A DNA stretch of 64,000 bases, from assembly GCF_032854445.1 (NCBI RefSeq), contig NC_088297.1, positions 17,619,127 through 17,683,126 of the forward strand, read 5' to 3'. The position numbers and the translations under genes are program-made. Shown here in pieces: positions 8,713-17,819 of this stretch. The notes under the pieces are model-generated. The model ran no database searches. It was given only the letters and a program-made list of their open reading frames with translations, and was not told the origin of the DNA. Source of the stretch: Liolophura sinensis (lineage: Eukaryota; Mollusca; Polyplacophora; Chitonida; Chitonidae). How positions within the stretch are numbered: position 1 is the stretch's first letter; each line of letters begins with the position of its first letter.

Positions 8713-9334
8713 GGTGCTCACCCCGTCGGGGAGCACTTTTCGCTTCCCGTAAAAGTATGTGAATGCGTCTTTGTGTTGGGTATACGAGTACATCGTATTG
8801 CCCCGCATCCGCATTCCCCGATTCACACCACTCGCGCATTGGTGGTCGCGCAACCCAGAGAGGTACAGAGCCTTGTCCACACCTCGTGCGCTCACACCTT
8901 TGCAGGAGAGTTTGTCTTGTTGGATGTGTTGGATGCCCCGTCGTAACAATAATAAGTCTTGGAACACAAACTGACGATGGCATCACCGGTCCACTCGACT
9001 TTGAAAAGCCCCGGTGTGCGCTTATCGTGGTCGTAATGGTCGCGACGGGGTAACCACGCATCCCGCTCGGTCTCGTACAGGGCTCGCAGCTCGGGTTTGA
9101 CGAGGGATTCCCAGTCTGGATCAGACCAAGCCATGTACGCAGAGTCTGTGTCCATCTCACAGTACTGCCAATCCGCCTTGTCGAAAAAACGAGCCATGAA
9201 ATCGTAATAAAATTCCAGCATGCGGAGTTTGGCATACTGGTAGACCATGCACCCTATTTGCTAGGGGAGATTGTAGCGAATGGTCTTCTTGCTACTCGTC
9301 ACTTCAAAAGTGGTCTCGTCGATGGGGTCGACGG
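8695..9334 (-). pseudogene. Protein-primed DNA polymerase B, C-terminal fragment (Polinton/adintovirus-like)
   Basis: The minus-strand translation contains the PolB palm core: VYQYAKLRMLEFYYDFM, then the catalytic motif C block YCEMDTDSAYMAWSD (two aspartates in DTDS). GLFKVEWTGDAIVSLCSKTY follows, and after a one-base frame change near 8940 come KLSCKGVSARG and the C-terminal FTYFYGKRKVLPDG. The carboxy end and stop look natural. An in-frame TAG sits at 9263-9261, in the stretch that normally reads NLPxQIG. Only about 210 residues survive; the exonuclease and motif A/B regions are missing because the fragment begins where a dispersed repeat (9335-9425) ends. The enzyme class replicates linear virus-like DNA from a protein primer. 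It is not functional here. Confidence 0.78.
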
Positions 9335-9425
9335 ATGCAGGGTAGGCTTGTCAGTATTAGACATATATACATAGCAGGTGTGTTGAACATAACCGCGGCT
9401 GGGAACAATGTAGCGTCACGCGCAC
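9335..9425 (-). repeat. Promoter-like dispersed repeat, copy 1
   Basis: On the minus strand: gcgcgtgacgctacattgtt, then ggttatgttcaa, cctgctatgtatatatgtct and aatactgacaagcctaccctgca. It matches 10574-10698 and 12878-12976 and directly abuts the PolB fragment. Confidence 0.75.
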
Positions 9426-9922
9426 GGCTCAGCCAGGCCGACGATCATGATCTATGATGTCCAATAATTATTGTTTTATTCCAATTTACATAGAAAAGGC
9501 ACCAAATCCAGAGAATAGGACCACAGAAACGTGTAAGGCAACATATAGGTAAAAAATAAGCTGATTGAAAGCTGGTTGAACGATTACCTGGAACTGTTGA
9601 CATTTCTTAATGGATATTAATACACTCGCTCATAACTACATACATGTATATACTGAATACGTTGTACGTGCAGGCCTGTGTACATGTACATGATTTATAT
9701 ATGTACATTTATTGTGCGCATGATTTTTTTGGAAACGGACCCTGAGATGACCAACGCTGAATGCGGAAAGCAACTACTCATACATGCACATGATTCAACA
9801 TTTGGACTTCAAAGACTATCCCCAAAGTCAACATACTCGTCGTTATTTAAAACGAAATAGTATGCAAAGAAACGAAAATGAAAAAAACTCAATGCCTACC
9901 AACAAAAATGAAAAATGTCAAC
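9426..9922. other. No gene recognised
   Basis: AT-rich spacer with tacatgtaca-type short repeats around 9645-9720. No coding or RNA gene supported. Confidence 0.5.
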
Positions 9923-10005
9923 TGGCCGGTATGGGGCTCGAACCCGTGACATTCGCGTTATTAGCCCATTCGCGTCATTCGCTCTGCCGATTGAGCCAAC
10001 CGGCC
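9923..10005 (-). tRNA. tRNA-like gene with a repeat-expanded anticodon arm (probably non-functional)
   Basis: On the minus strand the ends GGCCGGT (10005-9999) and ACCGGCC (9930-9924) form a perfect 7-bp acceptor stem, followed by A at 9923. TGGCTCAATCGGCAGAGCG fits the A box and D arm (GCTC/GAGC), and GGGTTCGAGCCC fits the B box and T loop. Where a 17-nt anticodon arm and short variable loop belong there are about 33 nt made of near-repeats GCGAATGAC, GCGAATGGG, CTAATAAC and GCGAATGTC. No standard 5-bp anticodon stem forms, so no amino acid can be assigned. Total length is 83 nt. It could be a class II-like relic, an intron-containing tRNA or a SINE head. Confidence 0.5.
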
Positions 10006-10500
10006 ATTCGTGCAATACGGTGGCTTTTCAATCTCCATAATCAAGCAGCGCCTGCTGTATACGTATATCAGGCAGCGGAAGATCAGGTCTCCGTGTTTTA
10101 AAAAGATAATTTTTAAATAAATTAAAATAAAAATTGATTCTCATCAAGAATGTTATTTATTTTCTGGGCCGTTTATTCGCGTACCTCTAGGCTGGAATAT
10201 TCGACCTTATAGACGGGTTGATTATATGAAAGAACCCACAAAGAACTAACAAAACCAGTAGAGCATTATAATCCTGGTTTATTGTCCGTGTAGACAAGGC
10301 GAGTGTATACATCAGACTGATACGGAGTTTGTTTGACTTCAGTTTTGGATCCACTGTCTATACATCAAAACCTGAGTCTTAGAAAAGATAGCGCTGTAGA
10401 GTGACGTACCACCGAGGTGATCGACCTTTTATAGGACAACCCCGGCTTGTAAAGTTGGAGGGAAACGCAGGGCGCGGGCCTAAGTGAGAGCACTAAAAGT

Positions 10501-10698
10501 GATGTATCATTGGCGGGCATGTTTTCATATATCCATCTCGGCTACATTTTCCCGCGCGTTTCATACAGAATCCTCCGCCTGGCAGAGCTGTGCGCGTGAC
10601 GCTACATTGTTGTCAGCCGGGGTTGTGTTCACCTCGCCTGCTATGTATATATGTAATATATGTATATATGTCTAATACTGACAACCCTACCCTGCACC
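10501..10698 (+). repeat. Promoter-like dispersed repeat, copy 2 (CCAAT, E2F-like and TATA-like elements)
   Basis: Shares gtttcatacagaatc, ggcagagctgtgcgcgtgac, gctacattgttgtcagccgg and gcctgctatgtatatat with 12801-12976, and the later part with 9425-9335. ATTGG at about 10509 (inverted CCAAT) and TTTTCCCGCGCG at 10547-10558 suggest cell-cycle promoter elements. Confidence 0.7.
10547..10558 (+). promoter_or_regulatory. E2F-like site
   Basis: TTTTCCCGCGCG contains a full TTTSSCGC E2F consensus. The homologous position in the third copy reads TTTTCTCCCGCCCG (12832-12845), a weaker match. Binding is predicted only from the motif. Confidence 0.45.
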
Positions 10699-10751
10699 GG
10701 CTGCACCGACTGACCTGCCTGCCTACCTCCCACCAGCCTGCATTGGAAATA

Positions 10752-11090
10752 CATAAGTAACAGCAATACGTTATACACACACAAGAAATTTTGGTGGGTG
10801 TTTTCCACGCCGCGGGATGTATGTGTATATACTAGCGTGATATAGCGTGTAGTAGACTAGAGTACAGTATAACAGTATATGGAATATAGATATAGATAGA
10901 TAAATAGAGAAAACAGTGGTTTGTTTGTTTCAGGCTGGGTATAAATTAGGCAGAGTTTTAAGTAACACCAATACATTACGTAAATACACAAGACAAGGGG
11001 ATGTAGATATAGATAGATAAATAGAGAAAACAGTGGTTTGTTTGTTTCAGGCGGGTATGAATTAGGCAGAGTTTTAGGTGGAGTAGAAGG
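10752..11090 (+). repeat. Two-unit tandem duplication with shared promoter-like start
   Basis: taagtaacagcaatac...gatatagatagataaatag...aaacagtggtttgtttgttt...gcagagtttt occurs at about 10752-10958 and again, shortened, at about 10959-11075. The first unit also contains the stretch shared with 1040-1130. Confidence 0.65.
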
Positions 11091-11132
11091 TTAGGAAGAC
11101 TTTGAGGATTTGGGATTAAAAAAATAAAAAGG

Positions 11133-11234
11133 GAGACTGTGTCTGGTGTGGGGCTTCTTTTTTCTTTTCTTTTTTTAGTGCTTAGATTGAGAAAGTACTC
11201 TTTCGGGGAGAGTTGGGTGGCCCTGAAAAGGGCC
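11133..11234 (-). repeat. Shared 3' segment of the virus-like element, copy 3
   Basis: From the stem-loop through tctcaatctaagcactaaaa and a GA-rich run to gccccacaccagacacagtc this matches copy 2 (8533-8629). Unlike copies 1 and 2 it follows the RING gene rather than PolB; upstream of the stem-loop similarity stops within a few bases. Confidence 0.78.
11198..11234 (-). terminator. Histone-type mRNA 3' end, copy 3 (after RING gene)
   Basis: GGCCCTTTTCAGGGCC occupies 11234-11219 on the minus strand, preceded by CCAAC and followed by ACCCA as in canonical histone mRNAs. CCGAAAGAG lies at 11206-11198. It is about 120 nt after the RING-gene stop. Confidence 0.82.
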
Positions 11235-11256
11235 GTTGGACAGTGCTGCTGTTTTC

Positions 11257-11360
11257 TTTCTTTTTTTTTTCTTTTTTTTAAACAGCCATTTTTTTCTTTT
11301 TTTAAACAGCCATTTTTTTCTTTTTTTCTTTTTTTAAACAGCCATTTTTTTTTTTTAAAC
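11257..11360 (-). repeat. A-rich minisatellite in the RING gene 3' UTR
   Basis: On the minus strand the unit aatggctgtttaaaaaaag with variable A/G runs is repeated three to four times between the RING stop codon and the histone-type stem-loop. Confidence 0.65.
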
Positions 11361-12668
11361 AACAAATACGAATAAAAAACGATTAAAACAAGACTGACAA
11401 ACAATTAAAAAAAAGAGAGGAATAATACGTAAAATGTACAAATTACAAAATGGGCACCGCTGGGGTGCGAGACGACGAGCACAGGTAAGGCAGATCGCTG
11501 CATGCCCACAGGGTAAGAGACACGCATCGGACACTCTTACATAACAAATCCGACACTCACGTGTCGGAAAACCGTCGGATGTGTGTCTCCTCCTCCTCCC
11601 CTGTGGGGAGGCAGCAAGTGCCTCACCTGCACCGCTCTCAGGTGATGGTGGGTTGGTTGGTGGTGGGTCGGCTGTTGTTGATGACGCTGGTGCTGGTGCT
11701 GGTGTGGGTGGTGCGGTTGGTGGTGGTGGTGGTGGGATCGACCCCGGAGCTGGCGTCAATGGTATCGCTCCCACCGCCGAGGGGATTAAAAACCACTGCA
11801 GAGGAGGGTCGACTCGCAATCGAGCCTCAGTGTGGCGAACTAAGGCTCGCCTATCCTCTAGGCTGATATAATTTTGGGAATTGACAGGCCTCACCTCCCC
11901 CGCTTGCTCGACTGGTATCTGTGGCTGTGGAGCTGTCGCTGTTGGTTCTTCAACCCCACGGCGGGTGTCACCACCCCGAGGCTGGGGTGGGACGTGAGCT
12001 CGGGGCCGACCCCGACGAGCGGATAGCCAGCCAGGTGGTGGTGGAGTTGGTGTTACTTCCATCAACCGCTCACTCTCGCCGTGGTCTGGATTTGGACTCC
12101 CACGTAGTCGTTATTCATCCTCCCATTCGGTTATATCGTCCAGGTCAAGCCGCCGGGGTAGCCGCCGCCCGACGCCTCGCCCCCGGGAACTCCTCGGTCT
12201 GAAGAACCGATTAATATTCGGTTGGGTTAAACGCCCCTCCCGGACGAGGGTTATTAATTCGGCTAATCTACCTCGCCCACGCCCGCCCTGGGTGTTTGGT
12301 GATGGTGGTTCGGTGGTGGTGGTGCTGGGAGATGTCACCATAACTCCCTCCCTCACTCGACCGCACCCGGCGCAGGTGCAGGGCTCAGCTCGTCTTCCCC
12401 GGTTGGGGTTCAATTCCAGCTGGGGCTGTTGCTCGGGTCGTTCTGTATTTTCCAGCTGGTGGTGTTGTTGTTCGGTTGTCGGTTCGACATTTTGGGTAGT
12501 AGGTTGTTGTTGCTGTTCTGGTGACTCTGGTGACTCTGGTATGACGATTGTTGGGTCGGACGGGGGAGACCAAACCCAAGCTTCTTCGTCGTCACTATCC
12601 CATGGTGATTCCTCACTCTCTGAGGTTGTGGCCCACTCATCGTCGAGATCTCCCAAAAAAAGAGCCAT
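11355..12668 (-). pseudogene. Proline-rich RING-finger protein with acidic N-terminus, interrupted by one in-frame TAA
   Basis: One minus-strand frame runs from ATG at 12668 to the stop at 11355, broken only by TAA at 12113-12111. The N-terminal half is acidic (MALFLGDLDDEWATTSESEE and WDSDDEEAWVW), then Q/P rich, with a CTCAGCG cysteine cluster and an RG-rich basic stretch. After the TAA the same frame continues without a break into MEVTPTPPPPGWLSARRGRP, a long Pro/Ala linker and a C-terminal RING: CRIC...LPCGHAAICLTC...RCPFC (C3HC4, IAP/MIB style). RING domains of this type are E3 ubiquitin ligases. A TATA box lies upstream and a histone-type 3' end downstream. The layout recalls virus-encoded RING regulators, but I cannot name a homologue. 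The TAA could be a mutation, a read error, a boundary between two proteins, or read-through. Confidence 0.65.
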
Positions 12669-12741
12669 AATAATAAACTGTCGATACAAGCTGTCGATAA
12701 TTTGTACTCAGTCTGACCAACTCAAATCCGCGGTTATGCGA

Positions 12742-12747
12742 TATATA
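12742..12747 (-). promoter_or_regulatory. TATA box of the RING gene
   Basis: AGTATATATCGC on the minus strand lies about 75 bp upstream of the ATG at 12668, a sensible spacing for a TATA promoter with a short leader. Confidence 0.45.
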
Positions 12748-12800
12748 CTTCTAACCCTGGCCTGGGCGAAAGCACGACAAAAGGAATTATCAGCCCACTG

Positions 12801-12976
12801 ATTGGATGATGAGTGCGAGCGGGCTTTTATGTTTTCTCCCGCCCGTTTCATACAGAATCATCAGCCCGGCAGAGCTGTGCGCGTGACGCTACATTGTTGT
12901 CAGCCGGGGTTGTGTTCAACTCGCCTGCTATGTATATATCTTATATATATGCAATATGTCTAATACTGCATCGGCT
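12801..12976 (+). repeat. Promoter-like dispersed repeat, copy 3
   Basis: Starts with ATTGG (inverted CCAAT, 12801), then gagcgggcttttatgttttc, E2F-like TTTTCTCCCGCCCG and gtttcatacagaatcatcag, and ends gcaatatgtctaatactgca. It closely matches 10501-10698. With copy 2 it brackets the RING gene as direct repeats. Confidence 0.7.
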
Positions 12977-13189
12977 GGTGGTTGTGATTTCTACGTGTAT
13001 AAGTGTCAATTAAATAAGTGGTCATTGTAGGCTTAGATGTCTTCTTTTCTTCCCTGAACCCGCTTTGCTTCTTGAAAGTTAATTTAAGACAGTAAGAGCT
13101 ATCTCATGTTACATGTTTGTAACAGTATATGAAAAAGTATGAAAAACTTTTTTACTGGATAATTTACTATCCACAGCTGAGATCGTTAG

Positions 13190-13438
13190 ATTTCTTATTG
13201 AAATAACAGTAGTTTTAGTTCAATATATTTAAGGATAGTTGTGTCTTTTAATAGTTTGTAACTCCAGTAAAGCTAGACAGAAAGCCTGAGTAGCTTAGAG
13301 GATATTTCCTTATTTATTTCGTAGTAGAAATCCACGAATGTGTGCGGTGTCAAATGTATGTAAACAAGGGGGCTAACTCCTGATGGAATACGCTTAGCAG
13401 GGGCGACTACTTTTGTTGGAATAATGGAAATAAGGGGA
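13190..13438 (+). repeat. Leader/LTR-like sequence of the Gypsy element, repeated inverted at 37079-37308
   Basis: About 230 bp, including gtagtagaaatccacgaatg, gtaaacaagggggctaactc and ggaataatggaaataagggg, align with the reverse complement of 37308-37079. The copy here has about 25 extra bases at 13403-13427 (cttagcaggggcgactac region), possibly including a primer-binding site. Confidence 0.65.
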
Positions 13439-13513
13439 TATTTGAAGTTAAAAACAAGTGAGAAGCGATTGCTTAATTTTAACGGTGAATGATTCAGTGG
13501 CTAAATATTTACA

Positions 13514-14837
13514 ATGGGAGATTTTGATCCTAAACAGTTTGTTAATGCGCCCGATCAGGATGTTTTTGAGAGTTTAAAGAAGGAAGACTTGGTTAAGTTA
13601 GGGACATTTTTAGGTTTGTCCGTAAAGTCTTCATGGAGGAAAAGAGATATGCAGTATACTTTGTTGAAAAATTTAGTGGACATAGGGAAGTTTGATAGTT
13701 CTGCATTATCTGATTATGAGTTCGAGGGTCAGTCTGATGCCGAGCTTAAGTTTAAACAGTTTGAGTTAGAAAAGTTGAGATTGGAGAAAGAGGAAAGGGA
13801 AAGAGAGAAAGAGAGGGAATATGAGGAAAAAAGAGAAAGAGAGGGAACATGAGTTACAGTTAGAGAAGTTGAAAATGCAGAGAGAGGAGAGAGAGAGGCA
13901 AGAAAGAGAGAGGGAAAGAGAATTGGAGTTCGAAATGAAAAAGTTAGAGGTAGAGAGAGGTGAGAAACCGGGTCCTTCCGGTAGACAGGATTCAGGATTT
14001 GATGTGACCAAATACATTCGGTTAGTTCCATCCTTTCAGGAAAAAGAGGTGGATAAGTATTTTCTGCATTTTGAGAAAATTGCAAATAGTTTGAAGTGGC
14101 CTAAAGAGGTCTGGACTATGTTATTACAGAGTGTGCTAATTGGAAAGGCTAGGGAAATTTACACTCAGTTAAGTGTAGAGAATGCTTCCAATTATGACTA
14201 TGTGAAAGAGGTAATTTTGAAGGGTTATGAATTGGTGCCTGAAGCTTACCGCCAGAAATTTCGTAACTATGAAAAAGGTAGAGATCAGACATACGTTGAG
14301 TTCGGTCGAGCTAAGGAGCAGTTGTTCGATCGCTGGTGTACAGCCAAGAAAATAGGCAAGGATTTTGAAAGTTTGCGTCAGCTTGTGCTGGTAGAAGAGT
14401 TCAAGCGTTGTATTCATAATGATGTAAAGGTGTTTGTTGATGAGCAGAAGGCTAGTACACTTGAAGAGGCAGCCAGTTTAGCTGATGATTATTCCTTGAC
14501 ACATAAGGTTACATACACGGGTAAGCCATTTAATTCATTTATACGTAGAAATACCCAGTCACATGCAACAGGTAGAGGTAGCTCTATACAGAAGAGTTCT
14601 ACACCAGGCTCCAATGGTTCTACAGCTCATGGTTCACGTAGTTCAGATTGGAATGGTAGTCCTCGAAATAGGGTCACTTTTAATTTTTGCAAGCGGGTAG
14701 GTCACGTGATGAGTGAATGTTACAAGTTGAAAAGGATACGGGAAGCTCAGAATGAGCCTAAGCCCACAGGTCTTTGTGTTACAATGCACAAAACATTGCC
14801 GGAAGTTACATCAGCAGTTAAAAGCAGATCTGAGTAA
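13514..14837 (+). pseudogene. gag: Gypsy gag polyprotein, frameshifted
   Basis: ATG at 13514 opens MGDFDPKQFVNAPDQDVFES. A highly charged coiled coil (E/R/K heptads, about 13740-13960) follows, then a retrotransposon-gag capsid-like region (KYIRLVPSFQEKEVDKYFLH, and CIHNDVKVFVDEQK) and a C-terminal zinc knuckle. The frame shifts by one base within 13821-13852, inside a purine run, so this is decay rather than a programmed gag-pol shift. The knuckle reads FNFCKRVGHVMSEC: the first cysteine of C-x2-C-x4-H-x4-C is phenylalanine (TTT for TGT at about 14683). The TAA at 14835-14837 is in the same frame as the following pol ORF. Confidence 0.75.
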
Positions 14838-14843
14838 GCTGAT

Positions 14844-16004
14844 ATGGGATTGGATAAGATTCCCAAATGCTCTATGGATAGCTTCGCTCCGTTTATCAAT
14901 TCTGGTTCAGTGTCGCTTAGAAGCGACATGTCTGGTGCTACCCCTATAAAGATATTAAGGGATACTGGGGCATCTCAGTCTCTGTTGTTGATGAATACTC
15001 TGCCCTTTTCTGAAGAGTCGTACTCTGGGGTTCGTGCCCTTATTAGAGGTGTAGAGTCTAGTGACTTTGTCAGTGTTCCCCTTCATGATATTTATTTGTC
15101 ATCAGATTTGATATCTGGACCTGTCAGGGTAGGCATTAAGCCTTCATTACCTTTTGAGGGTATTCATTTGTTGTTGGGAAATGACTTAGCGCATGATAAA
15201 GTTACTGTTGATCTCTTAATGGTTGATAAGCCTTCTCTGAATTCAGTCACAGAGCCAGTTGAAAGCGAGATAGCGGGTTTATATCCGTCCTGTGTTGTTA
15301 CAAGAGCTATGTCTAGAAAAGTCAGTACGGACCAGGGTAGTACTGTTGATTTGAGCGAGACTTTTCTCAACAACATGTTGGATGGAGATTCTTCCAAATT
15401 AGACAGCCAGCAGGAAGTAGATACTAATTTTGTTAGTGGTGATCAGCCATTTTGTAGGACTGAGTTGATTGCTGAACAACACAGTGATCCAAGTATTTCT
15501 TGCTTGTTTAATGATGCAGCTAAAGATGGTGAGTCTTTACCTGACCCATGCTACTACTATGTCAAGTCTGGCATATTGATGCGGCAGTGGAGGCCTCCCG
15601 ATGTTTCGTTGGAGGATGAATGGGCAGTTAAGCATCAGGTAGTTGTGCCCAAGTCTTATCGTAAAGACATACTGACTATAGCGCATGAAACGCCGTTAGC
15701 AGGTCATTTAGGTGTTAATAAGACCTATCATAAGATTCTCAGTCATTTTTATTGGCCAGGAATAAGGAAAGATGTTACTGAATTTTGCAGGTCTTGTCAT
15801 GCATGTCAGTTAGTGGGGAAACCTAACCAGACAATCCCCAAGGCAGCCTTGAGGCCTATTCCTGCAATTGGTGAGCCATTCAGTAGAATCTTAATAGATT
15901 GTGTTGGTCCGCTACCTAAGACAAAGTCTGGAAATCAGTATATGTTAACTATAATGTGTACTTCAACTCGTTTCCCTGAGGCAATTCCACTAAGGAATAT
16001 TACT
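14844..16004 (+). pseudogene. pol: Gypsy pol, part 1: aspartic protease and N-terminal half of integrase
   Basis: The frame is the same as gag, separated by a single TAA. ILRDTGASQSLLLMN (about 14950) is the retropepsin active site. After a linker the integrase zinc domain appears: AHETPLAGHLGVNKTYHK with the CRSCHACQ pair (HHCC), then the core start RILIDCVGPLPKTKSGNQY with the first catalytic aspartate and TRFPEAIPLRNIT. No RT lies between protease and integrase. At 16005 the sequence turns abruptly into an LTR; the interrupted codons resume in frame after it. Confidence 0.8.
16001..16004 (+). repeat. Target-site duplication TACT (left)
   Basis: TACT at 16001-16004 is repeated at 17028-17031 immediately after the LTR. 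Removing the LTR and one TACT leaves the integrase frame continuous. Confidence 0.8.
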
Positions 16005-17027
16005 TGTTATGTATGACTATTTAACGTTTTCATGTACTGTTAGTCTGCGGACCTTTGTGTTATATGTTGAAAGCATAACAGGCCGTGTTATATATGTACA
16101 GCGCGGACCTGGCCGAAAGCACCTTGTTCAATGCTCTGTTTATTTAACTGGCTGTTCATTGGCTGTTAAACTCTGTGTTTAAAAATAGTTGAATCCACCT
16201 GGCACGTATATAAGCCGTGTTTTCTGTGCAGAGAGGAGATTTTTTTGCTGCATCCACTGGGAGCCAGGAGAGTGTGCGACGCTCTCGTATCGAGTCCATT
16301 ATATTTATATGAGCTGGTGATGCCAGTTTCATTTGGGAGGACAGATTTTTATGCCGGCACCGTTTGTGTACCACAGTAGTACTGATGTCTGGTTTATGTG
16401 AATTTCTGCGGAAGTCACGTTTATTGGTGTTCGGATCTTTATTATGACTATACAGTGTGGACTGTGTAATTTGTTTAACACGCTGACCGCACCTGACCGA
16501 CAAGGTCGTCAAGGACTCTAAACTGAAGTTTTCAGTTTTGCAAAGGACGTTCGTTCTGCCACAAGGTGACATTACTCTACGTCTCTGAACGGCTCGTTTG
16601 TGAGCTTCTGCGGGAGCTGTGACTGATCTGAAGTGGATTATACCTCCATGCCTGTATTTACCCTGTGTTGTGCTCTGCGGGTGTGACGTCATTCAAAGGC
16701 TTGACTGTTCCAGTTCTGTGTAACCTGTGTACTGTGTTCGCGTTCGCTAACCTGGCGAAGTACCTGTCTGGGACAATTTGTAACTTGTGTGAATTGTGTG
16801 TTTATCCCATGGTCTTTACGTTGGAGCTCCTGGAACACGTTCCTTGGGATGCAAAGGTGAACTGGAAACTTTTAAAGACCGGTAATACTGATGTGTATGT
16901 TTTTTTATGTTGTTGTTGTTGAACTGTCTGTAAAACTGTACGTCTCATTTTATATATATAGCATTGTTTACATTGTAATATTGAGTCACTGAGTCTGTTT
17001 TCTGTTGCCGTTTTCAATACCGTAACA
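16005..17027 (+). mobile_element. Solo LTR (1023 bp) inserted in integrase
   Basis: Starts TGTTATGTATGACTATTTAA and ends ATACCGTAACA, so it has TG...CA ends with TGTTA/TAACA inverted tips, and is flanked by TACT duplications. The first 35 bases equal the start of the resident element's 3' LTR at 18504; after an 8-bp insertion, CGGACCTTTGTG is also shared, then the two diverge. A TATA box (cgtatataagccg, about 16204) lies about 200 bp in. This is the product of recombination between the LTRs of a related element that jumped into the resident one. No coding sequence. Confidence 0.85.
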
Positions 17028-17031
17028 TACT

Positions 17032-17819
17032 GCCAAGACTGTAATTAAGGCTTTAGTTAAGTTCTTCACCATGTTTGGTCTGCCTAAATCAGTACAGTCA
17101 GTTGGTGTGTTCCAACAAGTTATGCATGAGCTAGGTATTAGCCAGCATAAGTCCTCAGCTTATCACCCACAAAGTCAAGGAGCACTAGAGAGATTCCATC
17201 AGACACTGAAAAGTATGATAAGAACTTACTGCTTTGAGACAGGGAAAGATTGGGATGAGGGTGTACCTTTGTTAATGTTTGCTGTAAGAGAGTCTACAAG
17301 AGTCACTTGGATTTAGTCCATTTGAGCTTGTGTTTGGCCATACTGTGCGTGGCCCACTACAGTTGTTCAAGGAAAAGTTTGTGTCTGGTGATAGTGACAA
17401 TGTTAACCTATTACAATATGTGTCAAGTTTTCGTACTAAGCTCAACAGAGTATGTGAGTTAGCCAGAGAGAATCTTACAGCTTCTCAGAAGAGTATGAAA
17501 ACTAAGTATGACAAAGACAGTAAGACGCAGATTTGAAGTTGGTCAGAAGGTATTGGCCTTACTTCCAGTTAGTGGTAAGCCACTTGAGGCTCGTTATTTT
17601 GGACCCTATGTAGTAGACAAGAGGCTAAGTGATCTTAATTATATTATTTTCACTCCTGATCGGCGCAAATCTAGACAACTTTGTCACATTAACATGTTAA
17701 AGCCATATGTAGACAAAGATAGCACTGATCTCAATGTTGTACATCCTAGTGGAGTTGCTATCTCTTGTTTTCCAGTGCCAAGTTGTAAGAGCGCCATAAG
17801 AGTTGTAAGAGAGAATTAA
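17032..17819 (+). pseudogene. pol: Gypsy pol, part 2: C-terminal half of integrase with GPY/F module
   Basis: Resumes at gccaagactgtaattaaggc and continues through FFTMFGLPKSVQS. The segment that should hold the second catalytic aspartate is missing (QS runs straight into VGVFQQVMHELG). The catalytic glutamate remains in SSAYHPQSQGALERFHQ. Frame breaks occur near 17305 (before GFSPFELVFGH) and near 17525. The GPY/F-type module ARYFGPYVVDKRLSDLNYII and CHINMLKPYVD are clear at about 17590-17710, ending in TAA at 17817-17819. Confidence 0.78.

Noticed and set aside
8570-9235. 221-codon minus-strand open frame
   Set aside because: It overlaps the PolB fragment in another frame; the PolB frame carries the conserved motifs.
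11561-12202. Gly/Val-rich plus-strand open frames
   Set aside because: Antisense of the GC-rich, proline-coding RING gene; composition is a by-product.
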